The notes under the pieces are model-generated. The model was not told the origin of the DNA, did not search any database, and was given only the letters and a program-made list of their open reading frames with translations. Position numbers and translations under genes: made by a program. A DNA stretch of 64,000 bases from a virus: positions 1 through 64,000 of IMG/VR virus record IMGVR_UViG_3300025704_000013; one strand, given 5' to 3'. The number at the start of each line of letters is the position of its first letter. Within the stretch, counting starts at the first letter, position 1. Positions 36,186 through 43,680 of this stretch are shown piece by piece.

Positions 36186-37384
36186 TTAGTATCAAGTGTT
36201 CGTAGTATAATCATGTTTGCGTTTATTCTGCCATTCCCTTTACGGGGTTTTGTTTTAAGTGTTTCTAAGACCTTATCGATCTTTTTAGGAGTGGCTGATA
36301 ATAATATCGGTAGAAATTCCATAGGCTTTCTAAGAGTTGTTATAATGCTTCGTTCTTCATCAAAACCTTTTAGAGAAGTTCCTTTTACTTCAAACCCAGC
36401 ATTACCACTAGCATAATAAATTGACAGTTGGCGATTCTTAGTATTAAAGAAGTAAGCTCTCTGTGAAAATGGTAAGCTCGTTGGATCAACGCTTGTTAGT
36501 TGATATTCGCTTGATGCAGCAGCATACTTAAGTCTAGTAATTTGTTTATCAACAGCCTTTGGTTTTTTAACTCGAGGTTTACGAGTCTTAACTTTGCTTC
36601 GTGAATAAATCTTAGTATCATCCAGCATTTTTTCAAAGTTCTTTATAATCCTATTTAGTTGAGGACGACGTAACCAAGAATAACCTTCAACAACATATTC
36701 ATCGGTTTTGTTATACGCTTCGTTAAACTCATCGAGATGTTTATTAATCCATTCAACAACATATTTAACTCCATTACCAGCAGCATTATTACTACGAAGT
36801 AATCTACCAATATCCATATTTGGAATTTTTGCAGGAGCAGTATCTGGTTTGATACTAATGATATCATCTAAAAGCATCTCAAGAGGAACAATAATATCTT
36901 CATTTATTTTATTCTCTACACGCTTTAGAGGTGATATCGGTTTTACTTTAGGAATATCTACCTTTGCTTCTTCATCAAAGATTCGCTTTGGATCGTTCAT
37001 CATTCGATTAATTTCATAAAGCGAATCATTTAACTCTGATTTAATCCAGCTCTTAATGTTTCTCTTATTAGGCATTCCCATATTCAACATACGAATGAGT
37101 TTACCAACCGTACCATTGACATAGGACGGCGGAGCCACTTTAATAATATCAACTTGCTCTTTGGTAAAACCATTAGATGGCATCCAATCAAGAACCCACG
37201 GCTTCATTGTTTTAGAATCACAATAATAACCATAAAACCTTAACCCACGATCGAGCCGTTTATTATATTCTTTAAGGTCAATTTCAGATGCATCGCCCCA
37301 TTCGGGTTCGTCACCAGTATACTTTGTATCTAGTGCAATTATTCGGCCGCGTTTATTAAATAGTCGTTGTGATGTTTTTGCCAT
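36182..37384 (-). CDS. 400-aa conserved phage protein of unknown function, first gene of the gp33-59-32 unit
   Basis: The N-terminus is RGRIIALDTKYTGDEPEW. Later come a helical middle (IKSWIKSELNDSLYEINRMMND), a very basic linker (YSRSKVKTRKPRVKKPKAVDK near residue 270) and a compact C-terminal part that begins YAAASSEYQLTSVDPTSLPF and includes YFFNTKNRQLSIYYASG. I recall similar proteins in other marine T4-like phages without a function. The basic linker suggests nucleic-acid contact. Its stop overlaps the gp33 ATG by 4 nt, so it may take part in replication or late transcription. Confidence 0.7.
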   Translation of the reverse strand: MAKTSQRLFNKRGRIIALDTKYTGDEPEWGDASEIDLKEYNKRLDRGLRFYGYYCDSKTMKPWVLDWMPSNGFTKEQVDIIKVAPPSYVNGTVGKLIRMLNMGMPNKRNIKSWIKSELNDSLYEINRMMNDPKRIFDEEAKVDIPKVKPISPLKRVENKINEDIIVPLEMLLDDIISIKPDTAPAKIPNMDIGRLLRSNNAAGNGVKYVVEWINKHLDEFNEAYNKTDEYVVEGYSWLRRPQLNRIIKNFEKMLDDTKIYSRSKVKTRKPRVKKPKAVDKQITRLKYAAASSEYQLTSVDPTSLPFSQRAYFFNTKNRQLSIYYASGNAGFEVKGTSLKGFDEERSIITTLRKPMEFLPILLSATPKKIDKVLETLKTKPRKGNGRINANMIILRTLDTK

Positions 37385-37405
37385 AATGTTATTTTGTATA
37401 ATATA

Positions 37406-37434
37406 ATTATAATCTAAAATGAAGTATATGTAAA
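37406..37434 (-). promoter_or_regulatory. Sigma70-type promoter for the 400-aa gene to gp32 unit
   Basis: TTTACA (37434-37429), 17-nt spacer, TATAAT (37411-37406); the leader before the ATG at 37384 is about 15 nt. Confidence 0.8.
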
Positions 37435-37447
37435 GGATAAAATAACC

Positions 37448-37663
37448 TTAAAATGATATATTGACATTTTCTTCTTCAATAACAAGGTCTTCAATCCTTT
37501 TTAAGACTTCGGCTTTCTTATCTGAATAATTGTTGTGTATTTTTAAGGTGTTATCCAAAGCGTAAATCATTCGAATTTGAGTTCTTTTCAAATCCAAACA
37601 TATAGCAATAGATGTAACCAAGCACACAAGAAAAACAAAGTTTATTAGTAGTTGTAGTTTCAT
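37448..37663 (-). CDS. Small single-span membrane protein
   Basis: 71 aa: hydrophobic residues 4-23 (LLINFVFLVCLVTSIAICL), then a charged helical tail ending EEENVNISF. No family recognised. It starts 1 bp after the next upstream gene ends. Confidence 0.7.
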   Translation of the reverse strand: MKLQLLINFVFLVCLVTSIAICLDLKRTQIRMIYALDNTLKIHNNYSDKKAEVLKRIEDLVIEEENVNISF

Positions 37664-37664
37664 A

Positions 37665-38012
37665 TTAGTCTAATCCGTTTTCGCTAAGCCAATCAAGATC
37701 TGATTCAAATGTGACGTCATCATCAGTACCAAACTCTTTTCTTTTGTCATAAACAATATCGCCATCCCAGAGCTCTTCAATATAATCGCCAGGGCAATCT
37801 TTAATTGCTTCGGCAAGTTCAACATTACTCATATCTTCATATGAAATTCCGTTGTTAGTTCTAACATCATCAAGGTTAATTTCAGTTCTCCATGTTGTGC
37901 AAAGGTGAGCGGTTTCTGTTCTTTCTACTATAACAGTAGTTTCACGAGATTCCATTAGTTCTTTACACCCATCATATTCCTCCAATAAGGATTCACTTGT
38001 TTCGTTGTTCAT
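37665..38012 (-). CDS. Acidic hypothetical protein
   Basis: 115 aa, strongly acidic (net negative, DDDVTFESDLDWL near the end), with three Cys. Its ATG follows a CAAATAAATT leader without a Shine-Dalgarno. Acidic small early proteins often act as inhibitors or DNA mimics, but nothing specific supports that. Confidence 0.65.
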   Translation of the reverse strand: MNNETSESLLEEYDGCKELMESRETTVIVERTETAHLCTTWRTEINLDDVRTNNGISYEDMSNVELAEAIKDCPGDYIEELWDGDIVYDKRKEFGTDDDVTFESDLDWLSENGLD

Positions 38013-38015
38013 AAT

Positions 38016-38258
38016 TTATTTGTTTTGTTTTGTTTTATTATATGAGATATTAATCTCAAAGTTTCTTTCTACTAGAAATCTTACCACTTCGTTTAAAGGC
38101 ATACATGCTAGCATATAAGCTTCTTCTGGGAGTGTATCCATCTGCGTGAATGGATCGATGCTTTCGTCATTACTGCATTCTGATAAAACATCTTGCAGCA
38201 TATTCCAAAAGGCACCAATCTTTTCATTTTCAATTAGGTCTATATCTGTTGGCATCAT
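38016..38258 (-). CDS. Acidic hypothetical protein
   Basis: 80 aa, acidic and helical (LPEEAYMLACMPLNEVVRFLVE). It sits 3 bp before the next gene in a dense operon. Function unknown. Confidence 0.6.
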   Translation of the reverse strand: MMPTDIDLIENEKIGAFWNMLQDVLSECSNDESIDPFTQMDTLPEEAYMLACMPLNEVVRFLVERNFEINISYNKTKQNK

Positions 38259-38262
38259 AATA

Positions 38263-38661
38263 TTACTCGCCCTTTAATTCTTTTAGTTCTTTTTCAAGAG
38301 CTTCTATTCTTTTTGATTTCTCATTCCAATCCATTTCTTGCCAATCATCAGGATCTCCTCTATAAAAACCTCGCCATGAAATTCCATCAAGAGCTTCTTT
38401 ATTATTTGTAAATATATTGGTTTCTAAATCAGGATCACTTTGATTTACAACGGCAAGATAAGTTTCAAAATAATCAGTATCTTTGCAGTCGCAGATAAGA
38501 TCAGAGTCGGATATAAATTCATTTAAGTCTTCTTCATCCATTTCTAAGATATCGGGGCGTTCATAATCTTCAGCCATTTTTTTCAAATTAACTTTTAAAA
38601 GTTGCCCACGGAATTCTGTAAAGGATTCCCATTTTTCTATTATTATTTCGTCTTTATTCAT
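38263..38661 (-). CDS. Acidic hypothetical protein with C-terminal coiled coil
   Basis: 132 aa. It contains DLICDCKDTDYFETYLAVVNQ and ends in a charged helix (KSKRIEALEKELKELKGE). No family recognised. Confidence 0.65.
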   Translation of the reverse strand: MNKDEIIIEKWESFTEFRGQLLKVNLKKMAEDYERPDILEMDEEDLNEFISDSDLICDCKDTDYFETYLAVVNQSDPDLETNIFTNNKEALDGISWRGFYRGDPDDWQEMDWNEKSKRIEALEKELKELKGE

Positions 38662-38662
38662 A

Positions 38663-38752
38663 TTAAAATATTTCTGATATTGTTATTAATAATGTGTATA
38701 TTACAATTATAATACTAAACGCGATTGTCGTATCAATTATCCATTCTTCCAT
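38663..38752 (-). CDS. 29-aa membrane miniprotein candidate
   Basis: A short frame, MEEWIIDTTIAFSIIIVIYT and onward, nearly all hydrophobic after residue 8. It fills the gap between the endolysin stop and the 132-aa gene (1 bp gap on that side). Gap-filling and a membrane-span composition support it, but it is too short to be sure. Confidence 0.45.
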   Translation of the reverse strand: MEEWIIDTTIAFSIIIVIYTLLITISEIF

Positions 38753-38761
38753 ATTAGTATA

Positions 38762-39421
38762 TTAGTTACTTACCCAAAGTGAAGTTTCCCAGTTTCTTCT
38801 TTTAGTTAATCCTTTGAGAGTTCTACCTCCGCCTTTATTATACTTAGGTAGCATCTTTTCTACGCTTTCATAATTTCCTGAGTTTAAGCGTCCAGGTTGA
38901 TTTACTAGCATTCGCAGATTGCCTTGCCCTGCATTAAATGTGAAGGAAGTGAGGGCTGCCATTTGAGCTTTCGTTAAAGGTACCTTTACAATACGTTCTA
39001 CATGGCTTCGTGCTTCCATAAGTTCATCCATTAGCATTTCCTCGGCTTCCATTTCAGATACGATTTTCTTAACTTTGGCATATTTACCAGTATGCCCATA
39101 TCCAATGGTAGTTACTCCAGCAGCACATTTATAAGCTTTAGGTTTAAATCCTTCAAAGAACTTTACGCCCTCAACCATCTTATCCCAAGCTTCGTTTTCA
39201 TTACGTTCGGCTTCATCTCTTTCAAAATCCTCGATGGTATATCGTTTGATTGTCGGTTTAACCAGAACTGCATAAATTCGTTTTGGCTTTACTAAGATCG
39301 GCTTGGAAATTTCAATTGGAGTAAAAATTTCGTTTGGCACGTGTGAAGCGGTATCTTCGGCGTTAAAGGTTGTAAAAATACTTCCTCCAACGATGGTGGT
39401 TAGCGTAATTAGCGTTTTCAT
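38762..39421 (-). CDS. GH24 endolysin with N-terminal export signal
   Basis: 219 aa from the chosen ATG at 39421; an upstream ATG would add 34 residues of non-signal character. It begins MKTLITLTTIVGGSIFTTFNA, a signal peptide or SAR-type anchor. The GH24 catalytic set is intact: FFEGFKPKAYKCAAGVTT gives E-x8-C-x5-T, the arrangement of P21/P22-like lysozymes with Cys where T4 has Asp, followed by IGYGHT. The conserved NAGQGNLR and the final RRNWETSLW are present. It cuts peptidoglycan glycan at lysis. It has its own early-type promoter in the 89-bp repeat. Confidence 0.88.
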   Translation of the reverse strand: MKTLITLTTIVGGSIFTTFNAEDTASHVPNEIFTPIEISKPILVKPKRIYAVLVKPTIKRYTIEDFERDEAERNENEAWDKMVEGVKFFEGFKPKAYKCAAGVTTIGYGHTGKYAKVKKIVSEMEAEEMLMDELMEARSHVERIVKVPLTKAQMAALTSFTFNAGQGNLRMLVNQPGRLNSGNYESVEKMLPKYNKGGGRTLKGLTKRRNWETSLWVSN

Positions 39422-39468
39422 GATATAAGGTGGTGGTGGATTGAGTTGGTTGGTGTCCCTCTCTGTAG

Positions 39469-39557
39469 TTATATTATACCATAAAAAGGCACATTTGTAA
39501 ATAAAATAATTCACAAAATGCACATTTCACTCTACAACCCCCGTAGAATATAGGGTT
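39469..39557 (-). repeat. 89-bp promoter repeat, copy A
   Basis: About 93% identical (6 mismatches) to 43546-43634. It holds a promoter (TTTACA 39501-39496, 17 nt, TATAAT 39478-39473), a short direct repeat CACATTT, and an AACCC/GGGTT stem at its upstream end. It follows the stop of the 68-aa gene and drives the endolysin. Confidence 0.85.
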
Positions 39558-39563
39558 TTCCCA

Positions 39564-39770
39564 CTAGCTAAATGGGTCTCTTTTCTTTCTTTTTCGATGC
39601 GGTTTGTGATGTTTGTGCATTTCTCGGCTAATAATGTATGATTTAATAAACATAATTCCTAGTATAATCTGAGGAATTATCATGAGTAGAATCTTTATAT
39701 TATTACTCAAATCAAAAATGAGAGATGATATGAAAAGAAAAACTGATATGAAAAGAAGGTTTAAAATCAT
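39564..39770 (-). CDS. Small two-span membrane protein, holin candidate
   Basis: 68 aa: two hydrophobic segments (residues 2-20 and 27-47, IKILLMIIPQIILGIMFI) and a very basic His/Lys/Arg tail (HKHHKPHRKRKKRDPFS). Two spans plus a basic cytoplasmic tail beside an endolysin fit a class II holin. A promoter repeat separates it from the endolysin, and a second holin-like gene lies at 60997. Confidence 0.6.
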   Translation of the reverse strand: MILNLLFISVFLFISSLIFDLSNNIKILLMIIPQIILGIMFIKSYIISREMHKHHKPHRKRKKRDPFS

Positions 39771-39800
39771 GGCGTAAGGGCTTTATTTAATTATATTTAT

Positions 39801-39983
39801 TTAGGTTTGTAAACTAAATAAGAAATTTTTAAAATGTAATGAAACCTCGTTTAAATCATATGATGATTTAAAGCCACTATTAAATTTTAATGTTATTGTA
39901 TTATCATCTTCATATATAATTTCCTCTAATAATGATACATTAATAATAACGTTATCGGTTATGTTGTAAAAGGGCCTTGCCAT
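39801..39983 (-). CDS. Hypothetical protein, 60 aa
   Basis: It reads MARPFYNITDNVIINVSLLEE and ends HFKNFLFSLQT; a beta-rich small domain. Same strand as its neighbours, just downstream of tRNA-Tyr. Function unknown. Confidence 0.55.
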   Translation of the reverse strand: MARPFYNITDNVIINVSLLEEIIYEDDNTITLKFNSGFKSSYDLNEVSLHFKNFLFSLQT

Positions 39984-40009
39984 TAATATAATTTATAATA
40001 AAAAAAAGG

Positions 40010-40092
40010 TGGGCAGGGCTGGATTCGAACCAGCGTACTCATACGAGAGCAGATTTACAGTCTGCCGCCTTTAACCACTCGGCCACCTACCC
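40010..40092 (-). tRNA. tRNA-Tyr (GUA)
   Basis: Full cloverleaf with acceptor GGGTAGG/CCTGCCC, a class II variable arm, T-loop TTCGAAT and anticodon loop CTGTAAA giving GUA. The genomic sequence after the discriminator reads CCT, so the terminal A of CCA is not encoded. Confidence 0.92.
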
Positions 40093-40111
40093 AATAATTA
40101 TTAACTTAAAA

Positions 40112-40187
40112 TGGCTCCCGAGGTAGGATTCGAACCTACGACCTAGTGATTAACAGTCACCCGCTACTACCGCTGAGCTACTCGGGA
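40112..40187 (-). tRNA. tRNA-Asn (GUU)
   Basis: Cloverleaf with perfect acceptor TCCCGAG/CTCGGGA, T-arm GTAGGTTCGAATCCTAC and anticodon loop CTGTTAA giving GUU. CCA is encoded. It lies 19 bp from tRNA-Tyr, probably on one transcript. Confidence 0.93.
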
Positions 40188-40205
40188 ATTATACCTTTAT
40201 TTGTT

Positions 40206-40436
40206 TCAGTGAATCCACTTATTACCACGCTTGCCTTTTACTAATTTAAGGTGTCTCGTACTTTCTTCAATATGAATCGATAATAGTAATATAACTGTAA
40301 ACGTTAAATTACAAAATGCTAAGACAGCCAATAGAGAAAGAAATAGATTAAGTGTATTCATATAAAGCATATATGCTATGGGTAGTAATAAACAAATTAC
40401 ACTTAATACCACAGCAGATCTTAATATGAGTTTCAT
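40206..40436 (-). CDS. Small two-span membrane protein
   Basis: 76 aa with hydrophobic residues 7-28 and 33-53 and a basic C-terminus (HLKLVKGKRGNKWIH). No family recognised; it follows the tRNAs and overlaps nothing. Confidence 0.65.
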   Translation of the reverse strand: MKLILRSAVVLSVICLLLPIAYMLYMNTLNLFLSLLAVLAFCNLTFTVILLLSIHIEESTRHLKLVKGKRGNKWIH

Positions 40437-40440
40437 AATA

Positions 40441-40641
40441 TTATTCAGTAATAATTTCGTATTTACCTTCTAAACTTAACAATGAATCACATGCTTCTGC
40501 AACATCTAGTAGTGTATACTCATAACAGAATTGAAGGATTCTGTCTTTAGCGTGGTTACGAAAGTAGAAGCTGTGGCCATCGACATAGGTGTGGCAGGCA
40601 TCATACGCTTTTTTATTTTTAAACTTTAGTTGCATTTTCAT
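40441..40641 (-). CDS. Hypothetical protein, 66 aa
   Basis: Basic N-terminus (MKMQLKFKNKKAYDACHTY), then FYFRNHAKDRILQFCYEY. Its ATG touches the stop of the 113-aa gene. The AT-rich CAAATAAAATATA leader has no Shine-Dalgarno. Function unknown. Confidence 0.65.
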   Translation of the reverse strand: MKMQLKFKNKKAYDACHTYVDGHSFYFRNHAKDRILQFCYEYTLLDVAEACDSLLSLEGKYEIITE

Positions 40642-40982
40642 TATATTTTATTTGTTGTGTATTGTTTTTTTGTGTTTTCAATTGCATGTTCCCAAATTAC
40701 ATCTGGGACTTTATTAGCTGGAAATTTTTGTTTGTTTATAATAACCGTATGTTGGCTTCTTCTTTTTTCTAAAACCTTCTTTGGCATAAAAGCAATCCTC
40801 TTTGAAAATTCTAGATTTTTTGTAACGTGCAGGCCAATGGATATATTTTCGTATTTATCGTTTTCGTAAAAATCTGGAATAAGTTCTTTAATGCCAAGTG
40901 ACAAAATTAGTTTATCAATGTTTTCTATTTGCTCAAGATATTTGGCTTTTAAATCTTTAGCTGCTTCAAGAGCGGTTTTCAT
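40641..40982 (-). CDS. Hypothetical protein, 113 aa
   Basis: N-terminal helix (ALEAAKDLKAKYLEQIENIDK), basic C-terminal half with KKVLEKRRSQHTVIIN. No family recognised. Leader is ACAGCAAACAAAATATA. Confidence 0.65.
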   Translation of the reverse strand: MKTALEAAKDLKAKYLEQIENIDKLILSLGIKELIPDFYENDKYENISIGLHVTKNLEFSKRIAFMPKKVLEKRRSQHTVIINKQKFPANKVPDVIWEHAIENTKKQYTTNKI

Positions 40983-41002
40983 TATATTTTGTTTGCTGTG
41001 TT

Positions 41003-41227
41003 TTATTTTTTGAATGAGGCAGCAAACTGATTGATAGCGCGGCGGAGTTTGGTTTCTTCATTTTTCATTAAGCTCTTAATATACACGTCAACTTCCTCCT
41101 TACATACAAGGAATTGCTCGGCAAAATCTCCACGAAGAGGCAATACGCTGTTAATGTAATCCTGAAACTTATCATCATTGTTACCAATCGCGAGGCTTTT
41201 ATCTATAAACTTTACTATCTTTATCAT
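41003..41227 (-). CDS. Hypothetical helical protein, 74 aa
   Basis: It contains DFAEQFLVCKEEVDVYIKSL and TKLRRAINQFAASFKK, an amphipathic helix pair. Its start lies just after the 49-aa gene on the same strand. Function unknown. Confidence 0.65.
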   Translation of the reverse strand: MIKIVKFIDKSLAIGNNDDKFQDYINSVLPLRGDFAEQFLVCKEEVDVYIKSLMKNEETKLRRAINQFAASFKK

Positions 41228-41229
41228 AT

Positions 41230-41379
41230 TTATTTGTTTTCTAATTTTTCTTCAAGGGTGTTTATTCGTTCATTTGAATTATTAATCTTAACCGCATTTG
41301 CTACTGATGTAATGAATATCACCAAAAAGGCAAAAGCAACTAAAAGTGTTTCGGCGTTTTTTACTTTTTCGTCTCTCAT
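41230..41379 (-). CDS. 49-aa membrane protein with coiled-coil tail
   Basis: MRDEKVKNAETLLVAFAFL opens a single hydrophobic span, followed by a short heptad region (NERINTLEEKLENK). Its ATG overlaps the stop of the 34-aa gene (ATGA), so the two are coupled. Confidence 0.65.
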   Translation of the reverse strand: MRDEKVKNAETLLVAFAFLVIFITSVANAVKINNSNERINTLEEKLENK

Positions 41380-41480
41380 TTATTTTCAAAGTTTGATATA
41401 ATTTTAATAAGAACCATTCCAATAGCAATACCACTAATCAAAGGTATTACCGTATTCCATTCAATTATTGTCGCTATCAT
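41376..41480 (-). CDS. 34-aa membrane miniprotein
   Basis: MIATIIEWNTVIPLISGIAI and onward, almost wholly hydrophobic, with ATGA overlaps at both ends (to the 84-aa gene upstream and the 49-aa gene downstream). Overlap on both sides is the main evidence for translation. Confidence 0.6.
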   Translation of the reverse strand: MIATIIEWNTVIPLISGIAIGMVLIKIISNFENK

Positions 41481-41731
41481 AAGTTAAACATGTGGGTTTT
41501 GAGAATCTTATCAATTAAGATATCTTCTGAGTTTGCAAGTCTAACCTTATCTGTCACTTCAAAAGAATGAGTTGTGTGGCAGGTTTTCTCTTCATATACC
41601 CATCCATCTTCTTCATTAACAAAGTATGTTGGTTTCCAATCGGTCTGCTTATATAGATAATCCCGAGTAACTTCTTTCTGTTGCTCATTATCTAAATTTA
41701 TATTTAGTTCCTGTGTTGCTTTAATTACCAT
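41477..41731 (-). CDS. Hypothetical protein, 84 aa
   Basis: It contains DWKPTYFVNEEDGWVYEEKT and a C-terminal helix (RLANSEDILIDKILKTHMF). No family recognised. Confidence 0.65.
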   Translation of the reverse strand: MVIKATQELNINLDNEQQKEVTRDYLYKQTDWKPTYFVNEEDGWVYEEKTCHTTHSFEVTDKVRLANSEDILIDKILKTHMFNL

Positions 41732-41744
41732 AACGTGTTTCTAT

Positions 41745-42065
41745 TTAAAATTTAAATTCGTATCCGAAGACTGCTCCAATAGTATTATCTTCTTCTTCAA
41801 ACGCCGGCATAACAAAAAAGTCATGATAAGTTGCTCTTACAAATGGAACAACAGGCGCAATTGAATATCCAGATACTATGCCAACTTCAATGCCACAGTT
41901 ATATTTTTCCCATCGTTGTCCGACATATGCGCTAATTTCTTTTTCGCTATTATAATATACTCCAGTAATAATATCATCGTGTGTATATCTTATATGTGGA
42001 TGTACTTCATTATAGTCTTCTTTTAATCCTACATGTAATGATAGCGCAATTATTAAATCTAACAT
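41745..42065 (-). CDS. Small exported beta-barrel-like protein
   Basis: 106 aa. The N-terminus MLDLIIALSLHVGLKEDY could be a short signal; alternating strands follow (GVYYNSEKEISAYVGQRWE, CGIEVGIVSGYSIAPVVPF) and it ends VFGYEFKF with a terminal Phe, as outer-membrane beta-barrels do. Similar small proteins occur in marine phages. Location in the outer membrane is inferred; a surface-exclusion role would fit but is untested. Confidence 0.65.
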   Translation of the reverse strand: MLDLIIALSLHVGLKEDYNEVHPHIRYTHDDIITGVYYNSEKEISAYVGQRWEKYNCGIEVGIVSGYSIAPVVPFVRATYHDFFVMPAFEEEDNTIGAVFGYEFKF

Positions 42066-42066
42066 A

Positions 42067-42348
42067 TTAAATATAGTTAATTGTTGCTTTTAGATTTTTA
42101 TAAGCATAAGTATGATCATCTTCAGTTGTAAACTTTTCAATTACAAACTTACTAGCTTCTTCTAAAGAATTAATACCAAGTTCATTATCTTCGGAAATAG
42201 ATAGTAACCATGACATAATCATTTTGGAAATAAGGTTGTTATTATCAACTTCTTTAATATATAAACCACATACTTCTTCTGAATCACATGCTATTAGCAC
42301 ACCTTCATTAAATAGGTTGCCAACTATTTTTTTCTTTTGTTTTTTCAT
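42067..42348 (-). CDS. Hypothetical protein, 93 aa
   Basis: Basic start (MKKQKKKIVGNLFNEG), then LIACDSEEVCGLYIKEV and a helical C-terminal half. It ends one base before the next gene's start region. Function unknown. Confidence 0.65.
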   Translation of the reverse strand: MKKQKKKIVGNLFNEGVLIACDSEEVCGLYIKEVDNNNLISKMIMSWLLSISEDNELGINSLEEASKFVIEKFTTEDDHTYAYKNLKATINYI

Positions 42349-42352
42349 ATGT

Positions 42353-42571
42353 TTAAAATAAATCGTCTTCTGTTACTGTTGTTTGTTCTCTGTTGCCAAG
42401 AGTTTTAGCGTGTTCTATAATATCATCTGTGGACGTGTTAAACCTATAGCTTTTACAATTCCTACATATATTAACGTGGTATTGCAAAATGGAATCACAA
42501 CCTTCGCAAATCTTAAATAGATCAGGTGATGACATTATACTCAAAGCAACCATTTTTCTTTCATCACTCAT
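42353..42571 (-). CDS. Zinc-ribbon protein, 72 aa
   Basis: ICEGCDSILQYHVNICRNCKSYRF gives two CxxC knuckles 12 residues apart, a one-metal zinc ribbon. The acidic C-terminus (TTVTEDDLF) could bind a partner. It overlaps the 71-aa gene by 8 nt. Small phage zinc ribbons often bind RNA polymerase or DNA; the target here is unknown. Confidence 0.75.
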   Translation of the reverse strand: MSDERKMVALSIMSSPDLFKICEGCDSILQYHVNICRNCKSYRFNTSTDDIIEHAKTLGNREQTTVTEDDLF

Positions 42572-42779
42572 ACATATTATTGATGTTTGCAGCGATTTTG
42601 CTTTCTGCTATTTGGTCTTGAATATTACTATAATGTTCTAAGATAAAGATATATCTTTCTTTTGATAACCCGACCATTTCACGAGCACGAGGATCAAACA
42701 TATTAAATTTACCAGTTAATCTAATGCGTTCATAATTACGCCAATCAACAATATCACGATCTGAAAATCTATTATTCAT
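42564..42779 (-). CDS. Conserved small phage protein, 71 aa
   Basis: DIVDWRNYERIRLTGKFNMF and DPRAREMVGLSKERYIFILEH form a pattern I recall in several marine T4-like phages. It appears helical. Function unknown; translationally coupled to the zinc-ribbon gene. Confidence 0.75.
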   Translation of the reverse strand: MNNRFSDRDIVDWRNYERIRLTGKFNMFDPRAREMVGLSKERYIFILEHYSNIQDQIAESKIAANINNMYE

Positions 42780-42798
42780 AATATAATAAAGTTTTTAA

Positions 42799-43008
42799 TT
42801 AACTGCACCAATAAGTTTCACTTGCTACGGATTGTGTAAATGGAGTTTCTTCATCTTCAAGAATCCAATATTCTGACATAATGTTTTGAATCCATTTCTT
42901 ACCATCAGGAGCTTCATCACGCCCATGAATGTAACCTTGTTCTACCCAATAAGGAGCAGTGTTTCCATTCTTACCTTCGTCGGTATATTCAGTTTTTTTG
43001 TTTTTCAT
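42799..43008 (-). CDS. Hypothetical protein, 69 aa
   Basis: The ATG at 43008 (MKNKKTEYTDEGKNGN) is chosen because the longer frame from 43122 would overlap the neighbouring gene by about 100 bp. It is Trp/Glu-rich (GKKWIQNIMSEYWILEDEE) and ends SETYWCS. Function unknown. Confidence 0.6.
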   Translation of the reverse strand: MKNKKTEYTDEGKNGNTAPYWVEQGYIHGRDEAPDGKKWIQNIMSEYWILEDEETPFTQSVASETYWCS

Positions 43009-43024
43009 AATAAAATTATATAGT

Positions 43025-43249
43025 TTATCCAAATTGAATCCAGAGCTTAGTGGCAAAAGTCTTAAATTGGCCTGGCTGATTTTTATAATGTGGGTTAATC
43101 CAATCTTCACCGTTTCCGACATATTTCACTGGCATATCGCCATCTTCAGAATGACCAACGGCGGTGTTATTAATAACAAGTATTTCTTGAATCTTTTTCA
43201 GATGCTTATCAACGAGAATGTCCATATATGGTTTGTTTTCTTTTTTCAT
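43025..43249 (-). CDS. Hypothetical protein, 74 aa
   Basis: MKKENKPYMDILVDKHLKKI opens it, with DWINPHYKNQPGQFKTFATK later. No family recognised. Confidence 0.6.
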   Translation of the reverse strand: MKKENKPYMDILVDKHLKKIQEILVINNTAVGHSEDGDMPVKYVGNGEDWINPHYKNQPGQFKTFATKLWIQFG

Positions 43250-43267
43250 ATTATATTAGAGTTTTAA

Positions 43268-43462
43268 TTATGCAAAAAGGATATCATATATACCATGCCC
43301 AATAACCTTAATATAATTGTCTTTGCGATTTTTAAGGTAATTTAATGCCTCGGGCTCAGTCGTTATAATTACATCATCGTCTTCAGCAAGTTCAATGATA
43401 TCTTCAAGAGTATAAATTACCCATTTAGTTGCGGGCTCTGGTGTGGCGAATTCTGATTTCAT
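43268..43462 (-). CDS. Hypothetical protein, 64 aa, first gene after promoter copy B
   Basis: Acidic middle (DIIELAEDDDVIITTEPEAL), then YLKNRKDNYIKVIGHGIYD. The mRNA leader of about 80 nt contains a perfect 8-bp hairpin. Function unknown. Confidence 0.6.
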   Translation of the reverse strand: MKSEFATPEPATKWVIYTLEDIIELAEDDDVIITTEPEALNYLKNRKDNYIKVIGHGIYDILFA

Positions 43463-43483
43463 AATATAGTTGGTTGTGGTGGT

Positions 43484-43504
43484 GATCCCCGCCTTACGGG
43501 GATC
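43484..43504 (-). promoter_or_regulatory. GC-rich hairpin in the leader of the 64-aa gene
   Basis: GATCCCCG (43484-43491) pairs perfectly with CGGGGATC (43497-43504) around a 5-nt loop. No T-run follows in the direction of transcription, so a terminator is unlikely; an mRNA 5' stabiliser or protein site is more plausible. Confidence 0.6.
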
Positions 43505-43545
43505 TTAGGAACTCTTAGGTTTGTTTTGCCGTTCCCTTATTATGA

Positions 43546-43634
43546 TTATATTATACCATAAAAATGCACATTTGTAAATAAAATAATTCACGAAATGTGC
43601 ATTTTGCTCTACAACCCCCGTAGAATATAGGGTT
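43546..43634 (-). repeat. 89-bp promoter repeat, copy B
   Basis: About 93% identical to 39469-39557. Promoter: TTTACA (43578-43573), 17 nt, TATAAT (43555-43550). Here ATGCACATTT and AAATGTGCAT form a perfect 10-bp inverted repeat flanking and overlapping the -35 region; copy A keeps only the left arm. The AACCC/GGGTT stem is conserved. Confidence 0.85.
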
Positions 43635-43680
43635 GAGGCTCATTAAAATATTGAGAAATACGCGTAAAATGCTTATCGTT

